NCBI GenBank assembly: GCA_963818645.1
Contig: CAWFTF010000005.1
Location: forward strand, 69,610 to 133,609
Length of the DNA stretch: 64,000 bases
Direction: 5' to 3'
Source: Gp6-AA40 sp963818645
GTDB taxonomy: Bacteria > Acidobacteriota > Vicinamibacteria > Vicinamibacterales > UBA2999
Position 1 is the first letter of the stretch; each line of letters opens with the position of its first letter. The position numbers and the translations under genes were made by a program. This document shows positions 10,361-18,825 of the stretch, piece by piece. The notes under the pieces were generated by a model. It was given only the letters and a program-made list of their open reading frames with translations, searched no databases and was not told where the DNA came from.

Positions 10361-11182
10361 ATGAGCCCCCCAAAAATCCACGCCCCCGATCTCAAAGAGA
10401 AGAAGTCGCGCGGCGAGAAGATCGCCATGCTGACGGCCTACGACGCGACGATGGCGCGCCTGATGGATCAGGCAGGCGTGGACGCGATTCTGGTCGGTGA
10501 TTCTGTGGGCATGGTCGTCCTCGGCTACGAGAACACGCTCGCGGTGACGCTCGACGACATGCTCCATCACACACGCGCCGTCATGCGAGGCGCCGCGCGC
10601 GCACTCGTCGTTACCGACATGCCGTTCCTCTCGTATCAGGTCAGCGTCGAAGAGGCGGTGCGCAACGCAGGCCGGTTGCTCCAGGAGGGAGGAGCATCCG
10701 CCGTCAAGCTCGAGGGAGGACGTCCTGTCCTCGACGCGGTGCGCCGGATAGTGGACGTCGGCATCCCCGTGATGGGACATCTGGGATTGCAGCCGCAGTC
10801 GGTGAATCAGGTTGGCGGCTACCTCAAACAGGCCACGCGACCGCAGGACGCGGACGCGCTCGTCGCCGACGCGCTCGCATTACAGGATGCCGGCGCGTTT
10901 GCGATAGTGCTCGAATCGATTCCCGAAGAGGTCGCGAAGACAACGACCGCCGCGCTCGACATCCCGACGATCGGCATCGGCGCCGGTCCGTATTGCGACG
11001 GCCAGGTGCTCGTGAGCCACGACATGCTTGGCTTGTTCGACCGCTTCGTTCCTTCCTTCGTGAAGCAGTACGCCACCATGGCGGAAACGGTCAGAGCGGC
11101 GACCAGAGCTTATGTGGACGACGTCCACGAGGGGCGCTACCCGCTCTCACTCTCGAAGATTTCCGGAGTCCCCAACCGGTAA
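10361..11182 (+). CDS. panB: 3-methyl-2-oxobutanoate hydroxymethyltransferase
   Basis: First committed enzyme of pantothenate synthesis: transfers a hydroxymethyl group from methylene-THF to 2-oxoisovalerate, giving ketopantoate. 273 residues of a (beta/alpha)8 barrel; KIAMLTAYDATMARLMD, VGDSVGMVVLG (metal-binding Asp), KLEGG, GHLGLQPQSVNQ and IGIGAGPYCDGQVLV are all present. Six bases separate it from panC, so the two form an operon. Confidence 0.97.
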   Translation: MSPPKIHAPDLKEKKSRGEKIAMLTAYDATMARLMDQAGVDAILVGDSVGMVVLGYENTLAVTLDDMLHHTRAVMRGAARALVVTDMPFLSYQVSVEEAVRNAGRLLQEGGASAVKLEGGRPVLDAVRRIVDVGIPVMGHLGLQPQSVNQVGGYLKQATRPQDADALVADALALQDAGAFAIVLESIPEEVAKTTTAALDIPTIGIGAGPYCDGQVLVSHDMLGLFDRFVPSFVKQYATMAETVRAATRAYVDDVHEGRYPLSLSKISGVPNR

Positions 11183-11188
11183 CGCCGC

Positions 11189-12040
11189 ATGGCATCGATC
11201 GTCGAAACGATCGCCGATCTCCGGACGCGTGTCGCGGCGAGACGATCCGCAGGCCCGCTCGGGCTCGTGCCGACGATGGGCGCGCTGCATGATGGCCACG
11301 CCAGTCTCATTCGACAGGCGCGCGCCGAGTGCGCGACGATCGTCGTGACGATCTTCGTGAACCCCATTCAGTTCGATCGGCCGGAAGACCTGGAACGGTA
11401 TCCACGGTCGCTCGATGTTGACGCCCGGTTGTGCGAGTCGCTCGGCGTTGATTTCATCTTCGCGCCAGCCGTCGCGGAGATGTATCCGGTCGCGCTCGAA
11501 TGCAAAGTGGAAGTTGGACGCCTCGCTGATCATTTGTGTGGCCGGTTTCGTCCCGGACACTTCAGCGCCGTGGCGACCGTGGTCCTGAAGTTGTTCGAGA
11601 TCGTCCAGGCAGACAGGTCGTACTTCGGCGAAAAGGACGCGCAGCAACTGGCAGTCATTCGGCGACTCGTCGCCGACTTCAACGTTCCGACGACGATCGT
11701 CGGGGTGCCTACTGTGCGCGAGCCCGACGGCCTGGCGATGAGCTCGCGCAATCAGCGTCTCGATGCGAGCGAGCGGCAGCTTGCGCCTGCCCTCTACCAT
11801 GCGCTTCAGCGCGTGGAGCACGCGATCGAATCTGGTGTGACGAGCGCGAGCGATCTGAAGCGCCTTGCGTCCGAGCAGATTCCGTCCGACGCGCGCCTCA
11901 GGCTGGAGTACTTCGAGATTGTCGAGCCGATCAACTTCCAGCCGGTCGAGCACGTGACCGGTCCGATCGTTGCGGCAGGCGCTCTCTGGGTGGGAACGAC
12001 GAGACTGATCGACAACATACGCTGCGTCCCGGGCATATGA
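11189..12040 (+). CDS. panC: Pantoate--beta-alanine ligase
   Basis: Condenses pantoate with beta-alanine through a pantoyl-adenylate. 283 residues, full length. The nucleotidyl-transferase motifs are clear: PTMGALHDGHASLIR (HIGH-like DGHA), FVNPIQF, YFGEKDAQQLAVIRRLV, and the KMS-like LAMSSRNQRL. Forms an operon with panB; a short GGGGTC/GACCCC palindrome follows the stop. Confidence 0.97.
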   Translation: MASIVETIADLRTRVAARRSAGPLGLVPTMGALHDGHASLIRQARAECATIVVTIFVNPIQFDRPEDLERYPRSLDVDARLCESLGVDFIFAPAVAEMYPVALECKVEVGRLADHLCGRFRPGHFSAVATVVLKLFEIVQADRSYFGEKDAQQLAVIRRLVADFNVPTTIVGVPTVREPDGLAMSSRNQRLDASERQLAPALYHALQRVEHAIESGVTSASDLKRLASEQIPSDARLRLEYFEIVEPINFQPVEHVTGPIVAAGALWVGTTRLIDNIRCVPGI

Positions 12041-12042
12041 TT

Positions 12043-12055
12043 GGGGTCAGACCCC
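12043..12055. repeat. Short palindrome GGGGTCAGACCCC
   Basis: A perfect 6-bp stem with a single-base centre, 3 bp after the panC stop. This word occurs as a REP-like element in various bacteria; here there is one copy, followed by a doubled CACCCCTT-type direct repeat just before the next ribosome-binding site. It may act as a weak hairpin. Confidence 0.5.
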
Positions 12056-12080
12056 TTCACACCCCTTCACAGGAGTGCAT

Positions 12081-13172
12081 ATGACCTGGAAACTGGCGGT
12101 GATCGTCGCCACGCTCGCGACCGCCGCCACGGTTTCAACACAGGTTCTCTCAACGCCGAAAGCGACCCCAGGTGAGAAGGGCCTGACGCAGGTGGCCGGG
12201 CTCAAGGTCGGTCACTTCACGCTCAGCGAACGGCCGACCGGATGCACGGTCGTCCTCCTCGACGGCGCCGGTGCAGTGGGCGGCATCTCGCAACGTGGCG
12301 CCGCACCCGGCACGCGCGAAACCGACCTTCTCGATCCACTGAACATGGTGGAGCGCGTCAACGCCATCGTGCTCACGGGCGGCAGCGCCTATGGACTCGA
12401 CGCGGCGCAGGGCGTCGTTCGTTATCTCGAAGAACACAAGACCGGCTATCCAATCGCCGGCACGGTTGTCCCGATCGTGCCGGCCGCGGTGTTGATGGAT
12501 CTGGGTTTTGGCGGCAGCTCGTCGATCAGGCCGACCGCAGACTGCGGATATCGCGCGGCCACGTCTGCAACCGATGGCCCGGTCGCCGAAGGCAATATCG
12601 GCGCAGGAGCTGGAGCCACTGTCGGCAAGCTGCTCGGTAGCCGAGACCGCGCGATGAAGGCCGGACTTGGATCGGCCTCGATCTCCCTTCCGGGCGGCCT
12701 CGTCGTCAGCGCAATCGCTGCCGTGAACGCCGTCGGTGACGTGATCGATCCGTCAACCGGCACGGTGGTCGCGGGCGTACGAACCGCCGACGGCAAAACG
12801 CTCGCTGATGCACGCATGCTCCTTCGATCGCCGCTACCTTCCCGCAACGCACCTCGACCCGGTGGCAACACGACGCTTGCGATCGTCGCGACGAACGCGC
12901 GCCTGACGAAATCAGAGATCAACCGAGTTGCGCTGATGGCCGACGATGGCCTGTCGAGAGCGGTGTCGCCGTCTCATACGACAGGCGATGGCGACACGGT
13001 GTTCTCACTCGCCACCGCGACCTGGCAGGGGCAGGCAGACGTCACAACGATCGGCGCGCTCGCGGCCGACGCGCTCTCCGAAGCCATCGTACGCGCCGCT
13101 GTCCACGCCACATCGTCTGGAGGCCTCCCGGCCGCGCGCGATCTCGGCACGGTGCCCTCGCGGTTCAAGTGA
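12081..13172 (+). CDS. P1 family peptidase (DmpA/L-aminopeptidase/D-esterase type), exported
   Basis: 363 residues with an N-terminal signal peptide. The ATG at 12081 has AGGAG five bases upstream; a GTG at 12075 lies inside that site and is rejected. The DmpA/OAT fold signature is seen in GLKVGHFTLSERPTG, VLLDGAGAVGGISQRG, LTGGSAYGLDAAQGV and GGNTTLAIVATNA; the Thr of the GNTT motif is the expected autoprocessing nucleophile for this subgroup. Expected activity is aminopeptidase or amidase on small peptides in the periplasm; the substrate is unknown. Confidence 0.88.
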   Translation: MTWKLAVIVATLATAATVSTQVLSTPKATPGEKGLTQVAGLKVGHFTLSERPTGCTVVLLDGAGAVGGISQRGAAPGTRETDLLDPLNMVERVNAIVLTGGSAYGLDAAQGVVRYLEEHKTGYPIAGTVVPIVPAAVLMDLGFGGSSSIRPTADCGYRAATSATDGPVAEGNIGAGAGATVGKLLGSRDRAMKAGLGSASISLPGGLVVSAIAAVNAVGDVIDPSTGTVVAGVRTADGKTLADARMLLRSPLPSRNAPRPGGNTTLAIVATNARLTKSEINRVALMADDGLSRAVSPSHTTGDGDTVFSLATATWQGQADVTTIGALAADALSEAIVRAAVHATSSGGLPAARDLGTVPSRFK

Positions 13173-13179
13173 TCCTTGT

Positions 13180-13258
13180 AATTCAGAATGCAGAATTCAG
13201 AAGGCAGAAGACTGTGGACATTGTCTGCATTCTGCATTTTGAATTCTGAATTACAGAG
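13180..13258. repeat. Inverted 7-bp-periodic repeat array (hairpin)
   Basis: Left arm heptads AATTCAG, AATGCAG, AATTCAG, AAGGCAG; right arm TCTGCAT, TCTGCAT, TTTGAAT, TCTGAAT. The arms are near reverse complements separated by ~16 bp. The array fills the whole gap between the peptidase stop and the ATG of the symporter, so it could fold in the mRNA and affect termination or translation start. Confidence 0.85.
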
Positions 13259-14659
13259 ATGAGCCTCCATCTCATTCTCCTCGTCGTGTACTCCCTGGCC
13301 GTTGTCACGATGGGCCTGTGGACCGCTCGATTCGTACGAACGAGCAGCGCGTTCTTCGTCGCGGGCCGTAGCCTTGGACCGGGCCTCGTGTTCGCATCGA
13401 TGCTGGCAGCGAACATTGGTGCCGGGGCGACGGTCAACGTTGCTGGACTTGCCTATCGTGAAGGGTTGAATGCGTGGTGGTGGAGCGGTTCGGCGGGTCT
13501 TGCTTCACTCGCACTGGCGTTCTGGGTGGGACCACGACTCTGGACGCTCGCAAAGGAGCATGACTTCTACACCACCGGTGACTTCCTGGAGTTCCGGTAC
13601 GGTCCCACCGTCCGCGCGGTGATTACAGGCCTCGTGTGTTTCGGCAGCCTGTGGATTCTTGCCGCGCAGCTCATCGCAGGCGCTGCGATCATCAGCGTCC
13701 TCACCGGCGCACCCCGGTGGGTGGGCTCGGTGATCGGCGGCGGCATCATGACGATCTACTTCACCGCCGGCGGGCTGCTCGGGACGGCGTGGGTCAACAC
13801 GCTTCAGCTCATCGTCATGCTGGTGGGCTTCGCCGTGGCGGTGCCATTTGCGGTCGCAGGCGTGGGCGGTCCGTCCGCGTTCATGTCTGCGTCGCTGCCG
13901 TCGACCTTCGTGGACCTCACCTACTCGTCCGGTCCGGGATCAGGCTGGACGCTACTCGCGCTCACCGGACCAGCGTTCGTGATCTCGCCCGGCCTGATCC
14001 AGAAATCGTACGGCGCGAAAAGCGCGCGCGCACTTCGACTGGGAGTCGCCCTCAACGGCATCGGGTTGATGCTGTTCGCGTTCCTGCCTGTGTTGATCGG
14101 GATGGTCGGTCGCGTGGCCCTTCCTCAGACGAGCGCTCCAGATCTCGTGCTGCCGACGGTGCTGACAGAACTGCTGCCCCCGTGGCTCGGAGCGCTTGCA
14201 CTTGCCGCGGTCTTCTCCACCGAAGTCGATACCTGCGACGCGATCCTCTTCATGATCTCCACGTCGGTCTCGAAGGATCTGTTTCAGCGCTACGTGAAGC
14301 CCGACGCGTCCGACCGGGAACTCCTGCTCGTCGCCCGCATGTCGGCCGTCGCGGGCGGCGTACTCGGCGTGCTGCTGTCCATCTACCTGAGCACGATCGT
14401 CCAGGCGATGACGGTCTTCTACTCGTTGCTGGGCGTCAGCCTGTTCGTCCCGGTGCTTGGCGGCCTGTACTCGCGGCGCGCTGGACAAGCCGAGGCGCTG
14501 GCGGCCATCGTCGCGGGCGTCACCGTGCTGCTCGTGGTACGCTTTGGGGTTGCCGGACGCTACCTGTGGCTGGACCCGACGCTGAGCGGGCTCATCGCCG
14601 CGGCGATCGCGTTTCTGATCGTAATGATGGCAACCCGTAGGGCGGGTCAATCAGCATGA
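13259..14659 (+). CDS. Sodium:solute symporter family (SSS) permease
   Basis: 466 residues with about 12-13 hydrophobic segments. The N-terminal FFVAGRSLGPGLVFASMLA, followed by GAGATVNVAGLAYREG, is the typical SSS signature, and AAVFSTEVDTCDAILFMIST matches the helix-8 Na-site region. The substrate cannot be read from sequence; the ATGA overlap with the following tartrate/isocitrate-type dehydrogenase suggests uptake of an organic acid. The start codon abuts the heptad hairpin array. Confidence 0.88.
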   Translation: MSLHLILLVVYSLAVVTMGLWTARFVRTSSAFFVAGRSLGPGLVFASMLAANIGAGATVNVAGLAYREGLNAWWWSGSAGLASLALAFWVGPRLWTLAKEHDFYTTGDFLEFRYGPTVRAVITGLVCFGSLWILAAQLIAGAAIISVLTGAPRWVGSVIGGGIMTIYFTAGGLLGTAWVNTLQLIVMLVGFAVAVPFAVAGVGGPSAFMSASLPSTFVDLTYSSGPGSGWTLLALTGPAFVISPGLIQKSYGAKSARALRLGVALNGIGLMLFAFLPVLIGMVGRVALPQTSAPDLVLPTVLTELLPPWLGALALAAVFSTEVDTCDAILFMISTSVSKDLFQRYVKPDASDRELLLVARMSAVAGGVLGVLLSIYLSTIVQAMTVFYSLLGVSLFVPVLGGLYSRRAGQAEALAAIVAGVTVLLVVRFGVAGRYLWLDPTLSGLIAAAIAFLIVMMATRRAGQSA

Positions 14660-15732
14660 AGAACTATCGAATCGCAGTCATCGCTGGCGACGGCATCGGC
14701 AAGGAAGTCGTGCCCGCCGGCATCGAGGTCCTGAACCTGGCCGCCGAGCAGGGCGGCTTCCGGTGCGAGTTCACGCCGGTTCCGTGGGGATGCGACTACT
14801 ACCTCGAACACGGTCGCATGATGGACGAAGACGGCGTCGATCGCCTGATGAAGTTCGACGCGATCTACCTCGGAGCCATCGGCGATCCGAGGGTGGCGGA
14901 CCACATCTCCGCCCGCGAGTTGATCCTGCCGTTGCGCCAGCGGCTCGGACAGTGGGTCAACCTGCGTCCGATGCGGCTGCTGCCCGGCATCTCATCGCCA
15001 CTCGGTGGCCGCAGCGCGAAAGACATCGACATGATCTGCGTCCGCGAAAACTCGGAGGGCGAGTATTGCGGAATCGGCGGACGTCTTCATCGCGGCACGC
15101 CGCAGGAGGTCGCTGAACAGACGGGCGTCTTCACGCGGCACGGCATCGAGCGCATTGCGCGCTATGCGTTCAAGCTGGCCGCGGCGCGGCCACGCAGGAT
15201 GCTGGCGAGCGCAACGAAGTCGAACGCGCTTCAGCACGCGATGGTGATGTGGGATGAGGTCGTCGCCGGAGTCGCCAAAGAGTTCCCCGAGGTCGAGCTG
15301 AAGAAGTACCACGTGGATGCATTGTGCGCGCGGATGGTGACACATCCGCACACGCTCGACGTGATCGTCGCGTCGAATCTGTTCGGCGACATCCTCACGG
15401 ATATCGGCTCGGCGATCTCGGGCAGCCTCGGGGTCGCGCCGGGCGGGAATATCAACCCCGACCGCACCACGCCGTCGATGTTCGAACCGATCCATGGCTC
15501 GGCGCCCGACATCGCGGGCAAGGGCATCGCCAATCCGATCGCTGCGATCTGGGCGGGAGCGATGATGCTCGATCACCTCGGTGAGCGTGCATCGCACGAT
15601 CGCATCCTGTCTGCGATCGAAGGCGTGCTTGCCGATGAACGGGTGAAGACGCCCGACCTGGGCGGCCGCTCGACGACGGTCGATATGACGCGCGCCGTGA
15701 CGGCGGCGATGTCTACGAGACAACCCGCTTAG
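14656..15732 (+). CDS. Isocitrate/isopropylmalate-family dehydrogenase, tartrate/D-malate type
   Basis: 358 residues of the NAD-dependent beta-decarboxylating dehydrogenase family. IAVIAGDGIGKEVVP, LRQRLGQWVNLRPMRLLPG, VRENSEGEYCGIGGR, YHVDALCARMV, SNLFGDILTDIGSAISGSLG and FEPIHGSAPDIAGKGIANP are all seen. GEYCGIGGR, where IPMDH has a different loop, fits the tartrate dehydrogenase/D-malate dehydrogenase (TtuC/DmlA) branch, which acts on 2-hydroxy diacids. ATGA overlap with the symporter gene suggests a transport-and-oxidation pair. Exact substrate uncertain. Confidence 0.88.
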   Translation: MKNYRIAVIAGDGIGKEVVPAGIEVLNLAAEQGGFRCEFTPVPWGCDYYLEHGRMMDEDGVDRLMKFDAIYLGAIGDPRVADHISARELILPLRQRLGQWVNLRPMRLLPGISSPLGGRSAKDIDMICVRENSEGEYCGIGGRLHRGTPQEVAEQTGVFTRHGIERIARYAFKLAAARPRRMLASATKSNALQHAMVMWDEVVAGVAKEFPEVELKKYHVDALCARMVTHPHTLDVIVASNLFGDILTDIGSAISGSLGVAPGGNINPDRTTPSMFEPIHGSAPDIAGKGIANPIAAIWAGAMMLDHLGERASHDRILSAIEGVLADERVKTPDLGGRSTTVDMTRAVTAAMSTRQPA

Positions 15733-15812
15733 TCAACTTCCAATTCCCAATTCCCAACTCCCAAAAAACACCGAGCCCTTGGGAGTTGGAGGTTGGGCGT
15801 TGGGAGTTGATG
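15733..15812. repeat. Inverted 7-bp-periodic repeat array (hairpin)
   Basis: Left arm TCAACTT, CCAATTC, CCAATTC, CCAACTC; right arm TTGGGAG, TTGGAGG, TTGGGCG, TTGGGAG; loop of about 18 bp. It starts directly after the dehydrogenase stop and ends 2 bp before the stop of the convergent HAD gene, so it fills the convergent gap and could serve as a bidirectional terminator. Confidence 0.85.
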
Positions 15813-15814
15813 CC

Positions 15815-16513
15815 CTACGCTCCCAGTTGCTTCGCGAGATCGTTGAAGTCCGCCGCTGGAAGATCGACGCTCGCGTCAGCTTTCAAATCAGGCTTACCCT
15901 GCGGACCCAACTCGAGCGGCCGCGGGACAAAGGCGGTCTTCAGCCCGACGCCCTTCGCCGCCTTCAGATCGCCGAGATGCGCGGCAACCATCATGATGTC
16001 GCCGACCTTCAAGTCCAGGAATTCCGCAGCCGACCTGTAGACCTCAGGGTCCGGCTTGTAGTGCCGCGCCAGCTCCGCTCCGAGGATGCAGTCCCACGGC
16101 AAGCCCGCGAACTTCGCAAGGTCCGTCATCAGCGAGATGTTCCCGTTCGAGAGCGGCGCGATGATGAATCGTGTCTTCAGTCGCGTCAGGCCGCTCACCG
16201 AATCGGGCCACGGCCGCAGCCGGTGCCACGCGTGATTGAGGGTGCTGATCTCGTCCTCGGACAGCCCTTTCATCCCGAAGTCAACGAGGATCTTGTCGAG
16301 GATCATCCGATGCAGCACATCGAGCTTGGTCCACGGCAGCTCACCGGTCCGCACGCGATTCATGCTCGGACCATAGCCAGCACGCCAGGCCTCGGCGAAC
16401 TTCTCGGCGTCGACCTTCAGCCCCTTCTTCGTCGCGAGCTGCGCGACTTCCTGCGATACCGATGTCCGCCAGTCGACGACCGTGCCGAACGTGTCAAAGA
16501 CGAGTGCTTTCAC
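15815..16513 (-). CDS. Haloacid dehalogenase, type II (HAD superfamily)
   Basis: 232 residues. LVFDTFGTVVDWR holds the nucleophile Asp; LSNGNISLMT is HAD motif II; HYKPDPEVYRSA has the motif III Lys; VAAHLGDLKAAKGVGLKTAFV is motif IV. The order and the H-x-x-D-L-x-A-A pattern fit 2-haloacid dehalogenases, hydrolytic enzymes turning haloacids into hydroxyacids, though many relatives are general phosphatases. The GTG at 16513 (VKALVFD) is chosen because GGAG lies 9 nt upstream; the frame is open to 16597. Confidence 0.85.
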   Translation of the reverse strand: MKALVFDTFGTVVDWRTSVSQEVAQLATKKGLKVDAEKFAEAWRAGYGPSMNRVRTGELPWTKLDVLHRMILDKILVDFGMKGLSEDEISTLNHAWHRLRPWPDSVSGLTRLKTRFIIAPLSNGNISLMTDLAKFAGLPWDCILGAELARHYKPDPEVYRSAAEFLDLKVGDIMMVAAHLGDLKAAKGVGLKTAFVPRPLELGPQGKPDLKADASVDLPAADFNDLAKQLGA

Positions 16514-16644
16514 AGCTGTGAACTCCACTGTCGGAACGTACAGCGCTCTGCGCCACACCAGCGGCGAGCGCGCGACCAGCGCCGAACTCCGCCCCAATCA
16601 TCGTCGCGACACCCGCCCGCACGAAATCCGCCGAGACATCGTCG

Positions 16645-17163
16645 TCATAGTGCCTCCAGAGCTGGAGCAGTAATCTCGAACACGTATTGCTCGGTGCCGC
16701 GAACGTGACGGGATCCCTTGTGCACGCCGCCGATCCGTTCCGCCGCCCGCTGCGACCGGATGTTGGTGGGTGCAATCAGAAGGACGACGTGGTTCACGAA
16801 GCGGAATGCGTGGCGCAGCATCAGCCGCTTCATCTCCCCGTTGTAGCGGCCGCCCCAATAGGCACGCGCGAGGAACGTCCATCCGACCTCGACCTCGCTC
16901 GCCGCCTCGTCATAGGCAAAATAGCGCGACGAACCAATCGCCTTCCCGGTCTTTCGATCGATGACGAGAAACGCACCGCCGGACGCCATCGCCTCGTCGA
17001 AGAAACGCCGGAAGCCCTCCACTTCGCTGCGCTCCTTCGCGGGATGCTGCTCCCAGATGAGCGGATCGCACGCGACCGCGTAGAGAGCGTCGTGATCCTC
17101 AGCGCGCAGAGGCCTGAGCTCGATCAGTTCTCCCGTGAGCGTTGGTTGAAACTCGAATGGCAC
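16645..17163 (-). CDS. GNAT family N-acetyltransferase (RimJ/RimL-like)
   Basis: 172 residues, GTG start. GELIELRPLRAEDHDALYAV is the N-terminal strand-helix of RimJ/RimL-type acetyltransferases; VEVGWTFLARAYWGGRYNGE is the acetyl-CoA-binding region and NIRSQRAAERIGGV the C-terminal helix with the conserved Asn. The acceptor (protein N-terminus or small amine) is unknown. Eleven bases downstream of the VOC gene stop, same strand, possibly co-transcribed with it. Confidence 0.85.
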   Translation of the reverse strand: MPFEFQPTLTGELIELRPLRAEDHDALYAVACDPLIWEQHPAKERSEVEGFRRFFDEAMASGGAFLVIDRKTGKAIGSSRYFAYDEAASEVEVGWTFLARAYWGGRYNGEMKRLMLRHAFRFVNHVVLLIAPTNIRSQRAAERIGGVHKGSRHVRGTEQYVFEITAPALEAL

Positions 17164-17174
17164 ACCGACCGCTC

Positions 17175-18233
17175 CTACTTGGCCTGCTCAGTGCGTGGCG
17201 GCGCAGCCTGAATCAGAACGAAGTACAACCCGTCGGGATCGGGCATGATGGCGGCCCGTACACCACCTTGCAACGACACCGGCGCCCCGCCAGTCGACAC
17301 CACGCTCGAGCCCGACGCCTTCAGCTTGCCGATCGTAGAGTCCAGATCCTTGACGCGAATCTGCAGCCGGGTCGCGCCGGGATCCTGAATGCGCGGACGA
17401 ATCGGCGAACGATCCGCACCTTTGATCTCGACAAACTCCATCCTCAGCGCCGAGCCCGGCACCTGCGCCGTCGTCAGTCGAACCTGCGAGCCCTTGAGCC
17501 CCATCAGATCGAGCAGCGGAATCGTGCCGAAGGATCCCACCTGCGGCTGGAACTGAAACTGATCGCGATAGAGCTGCATCGCACGATCGGTGTCGGCGAC
17601 GGTGATGCGCACGCGAGCGTCGATGATGTTGCTCTCGGGCGGCGCAATCGTCTCGGGCAGTGGCGACGGCTGCAGCAGCTCGACGAAGTGTCCGTCTGGA
17701 TCGCGCACGATCACACCGCGCGCGTTGTTCGCACCGAAGGTCAACGGCGCTCCACCCGGAGTCACCACGGGAACACCGGCAGCCTTGAGCGGCGCGAACG
17801 CCTTGTCGATGTCGCGAACGATGAGCACGAGCGTCATGCTGCCCGGATCCTGCGGACGCGGATTCACCGGCTTCCGCTCGATGTCTTTCGCCTCGACCAT
17901 CTCGACGCCGAGATTCGGGCCCGGCACTCTCGCGACCACCCAGCGAAGCTGCGCCGATGGAATGCCGAACATGTTCCGGATGGCCGGATCCGTGCTGAAC
18001 GGTCGTGGGCCCGGCGCCTGTGCGGGAGGAACGGTGAGCCCGAGCAGATTGCCGTAGAACTCAATGGCCTTGTCCAGGTCCGAGACGATCGGGCTGTAGT
18101 TGCCGGAGCCGACGACGACGTCGCCGGGAGGCGACGAGCCTCGAGCCGCAGTTGCAGGCGCCTGCGCGGAGCTTGTTGCTGACATGATTGCCGCCGCAGC
18201 GAACGCCGCGGCCACGGCGATTGCCCGTGTCAT
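17175..18233 (-). CDS. Exported double VOC (glyoxalase-fold) protein
   Basis: 352 residues with a signal peptide (MTRAIAVAAAFAAAAIMSATSSAQA) and two vicinal-oxygen-chelate modules, approximately 40-200 and 205-345. Each has the repeated pattern 'D.D.A..FY...', a central 'RPQDPG/RIQDPG' loop and a final strand pair with DPDGHFVEL and DPDGLYFVL; the E/D ends could be metal ligands. Secreted VOC pairs are common in Acidobacteriota-like genomes and have no known substrate. Starts at an ATG facing a short intergenic stretch. Confidence 0.82.
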   Translation of the reverse strand: MTRAIAVAAAFAAAAIMSATSSAQAPATAARGSSPPGDVVVGSGNYSPIVSDLDKAIEFYGNLLGLTVPPAQAPGPRPFSTDPAIRNMFGIPSAQLRWVVARVPGPNLGVEMVEAKDIERKPVNPRPQDPGSMTLVLIVRDIDKAFAPLKAAGVPVVTPGGAPLTFGANNARGVIVRDPDGHFVELLQPSPLPETIAPPESNIIDARVRITVADTDRAMQLYRDQFQFQPQVGSFGTIPLLDLMGLKGSQVRLTTAQVPGSALRMEFVEIKGADRSPIRPRIQDPGATRLQIRVKDLDSTIGKLKASGSSVVSTGGAPVSLQGGVRAAIMPDPDGLYFVLIQAAPPRTEQAK

Positions 18234-18275
18234 CGTGATTCCCTCCTGCGCCCTCGCGCGACGAGGTTCATGATT

Positions 18276-18722
18276 CTAGCCGACGCGTTCGAAAGCAACC
18301 GTCCGGGCTGTGAGGTTCGGAGCCGCTGTCCGGCCGGCGAGGACCCACGCATCTGAACACGGCGACTTCTCGGTCTGTTCACCTGCCCGTGTCCACCACT
18401 CGTTCTGCGAGCGTGCGAGATCGGGTAACGCGAAGCCGAGGAGATCTTCAATCTGCGAGAAGGTCAGCACCACGACGTCGGCGTACCTGTTCTCCAGGTA
18501 CTCGTAAAGGAATCGGTACTTGCCTGACACCCGGCCAAGTGGCCGCGGCGTCGGGGCAGGCCGCGGCACCGCGGGGTTATCTCGCTGCGCTTGCCATCTC
18601 CTGATCCACATCCACACGGTTTTCGCCTCTCTTTGGAGCAGCCCGGACAGCCGCATCGTATCCCCGCCGGTGCGCGGTGGGTGCGCTGTTCTGAACAGCC
18701 GGCAAGAGGCGAATTGAACCAT
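18276..18722 (-). CDS. Small DUF7662-like protein
   Basis: 148 residues; the C-terminal ~85 residues have the pattern KYRFLYEYLENRYADVV, then LTFSQIEDLLGFALPDLAR and QNEWWTRAG followed by AWVLAGR, which matches a widespread small domain (kY-x-pL-x-x-yL, lTF-x-x-iE-x-ilG-x-x-LP, wW, aWl-x-aG) that I associate with DUF7662. It is often found near mobile or defence genes and has no known function. ATG at 18722; an internal ATG at 18659 is possible and would remove a Cys-rich N-terminus unlike the family. Confidence 0.6.
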   Translation of the reverse strand: MVQFASCRLFRTAHPPRTGGDTMRLSGLLQREAKTVWMWIRRWQAQRDNPAVPRPAPTPRPLGRVSGKYRFLYEYLENRYADVVVLTFSQIEDLLGFALPDLARSQNEWWTRAGEQTEKSPCSDAWVLAGRTAAPNLTARTVAFERVG

Positions 18723-18782
18723 TCTGCACTGCTCGACGCAGCTAGCCTAGGAGTTGGGTGCTCTCCATTCGGGCCTGTGCTG

Positions 18783-18792
18783 TTGTGCACAA
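18783..18792. promoter_or_regulatory. Palindrome TTGTGCACAA upstream of the Crp-family gene
   Basis: A perfect 10-bp palindrome 33 bp upstream of the ATG of a Crp/Fnr-family regulator. Crp-type sites carry a TGTG/CACA core like this, although normally with a 6-bp spacer, so an autoregulatory operator is possible but unproven. Confidence 0.35.
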
Positions 18793-18825
18793 TCCCACGT
18801 CTGGCACGGTGGCACGATCCATGGC

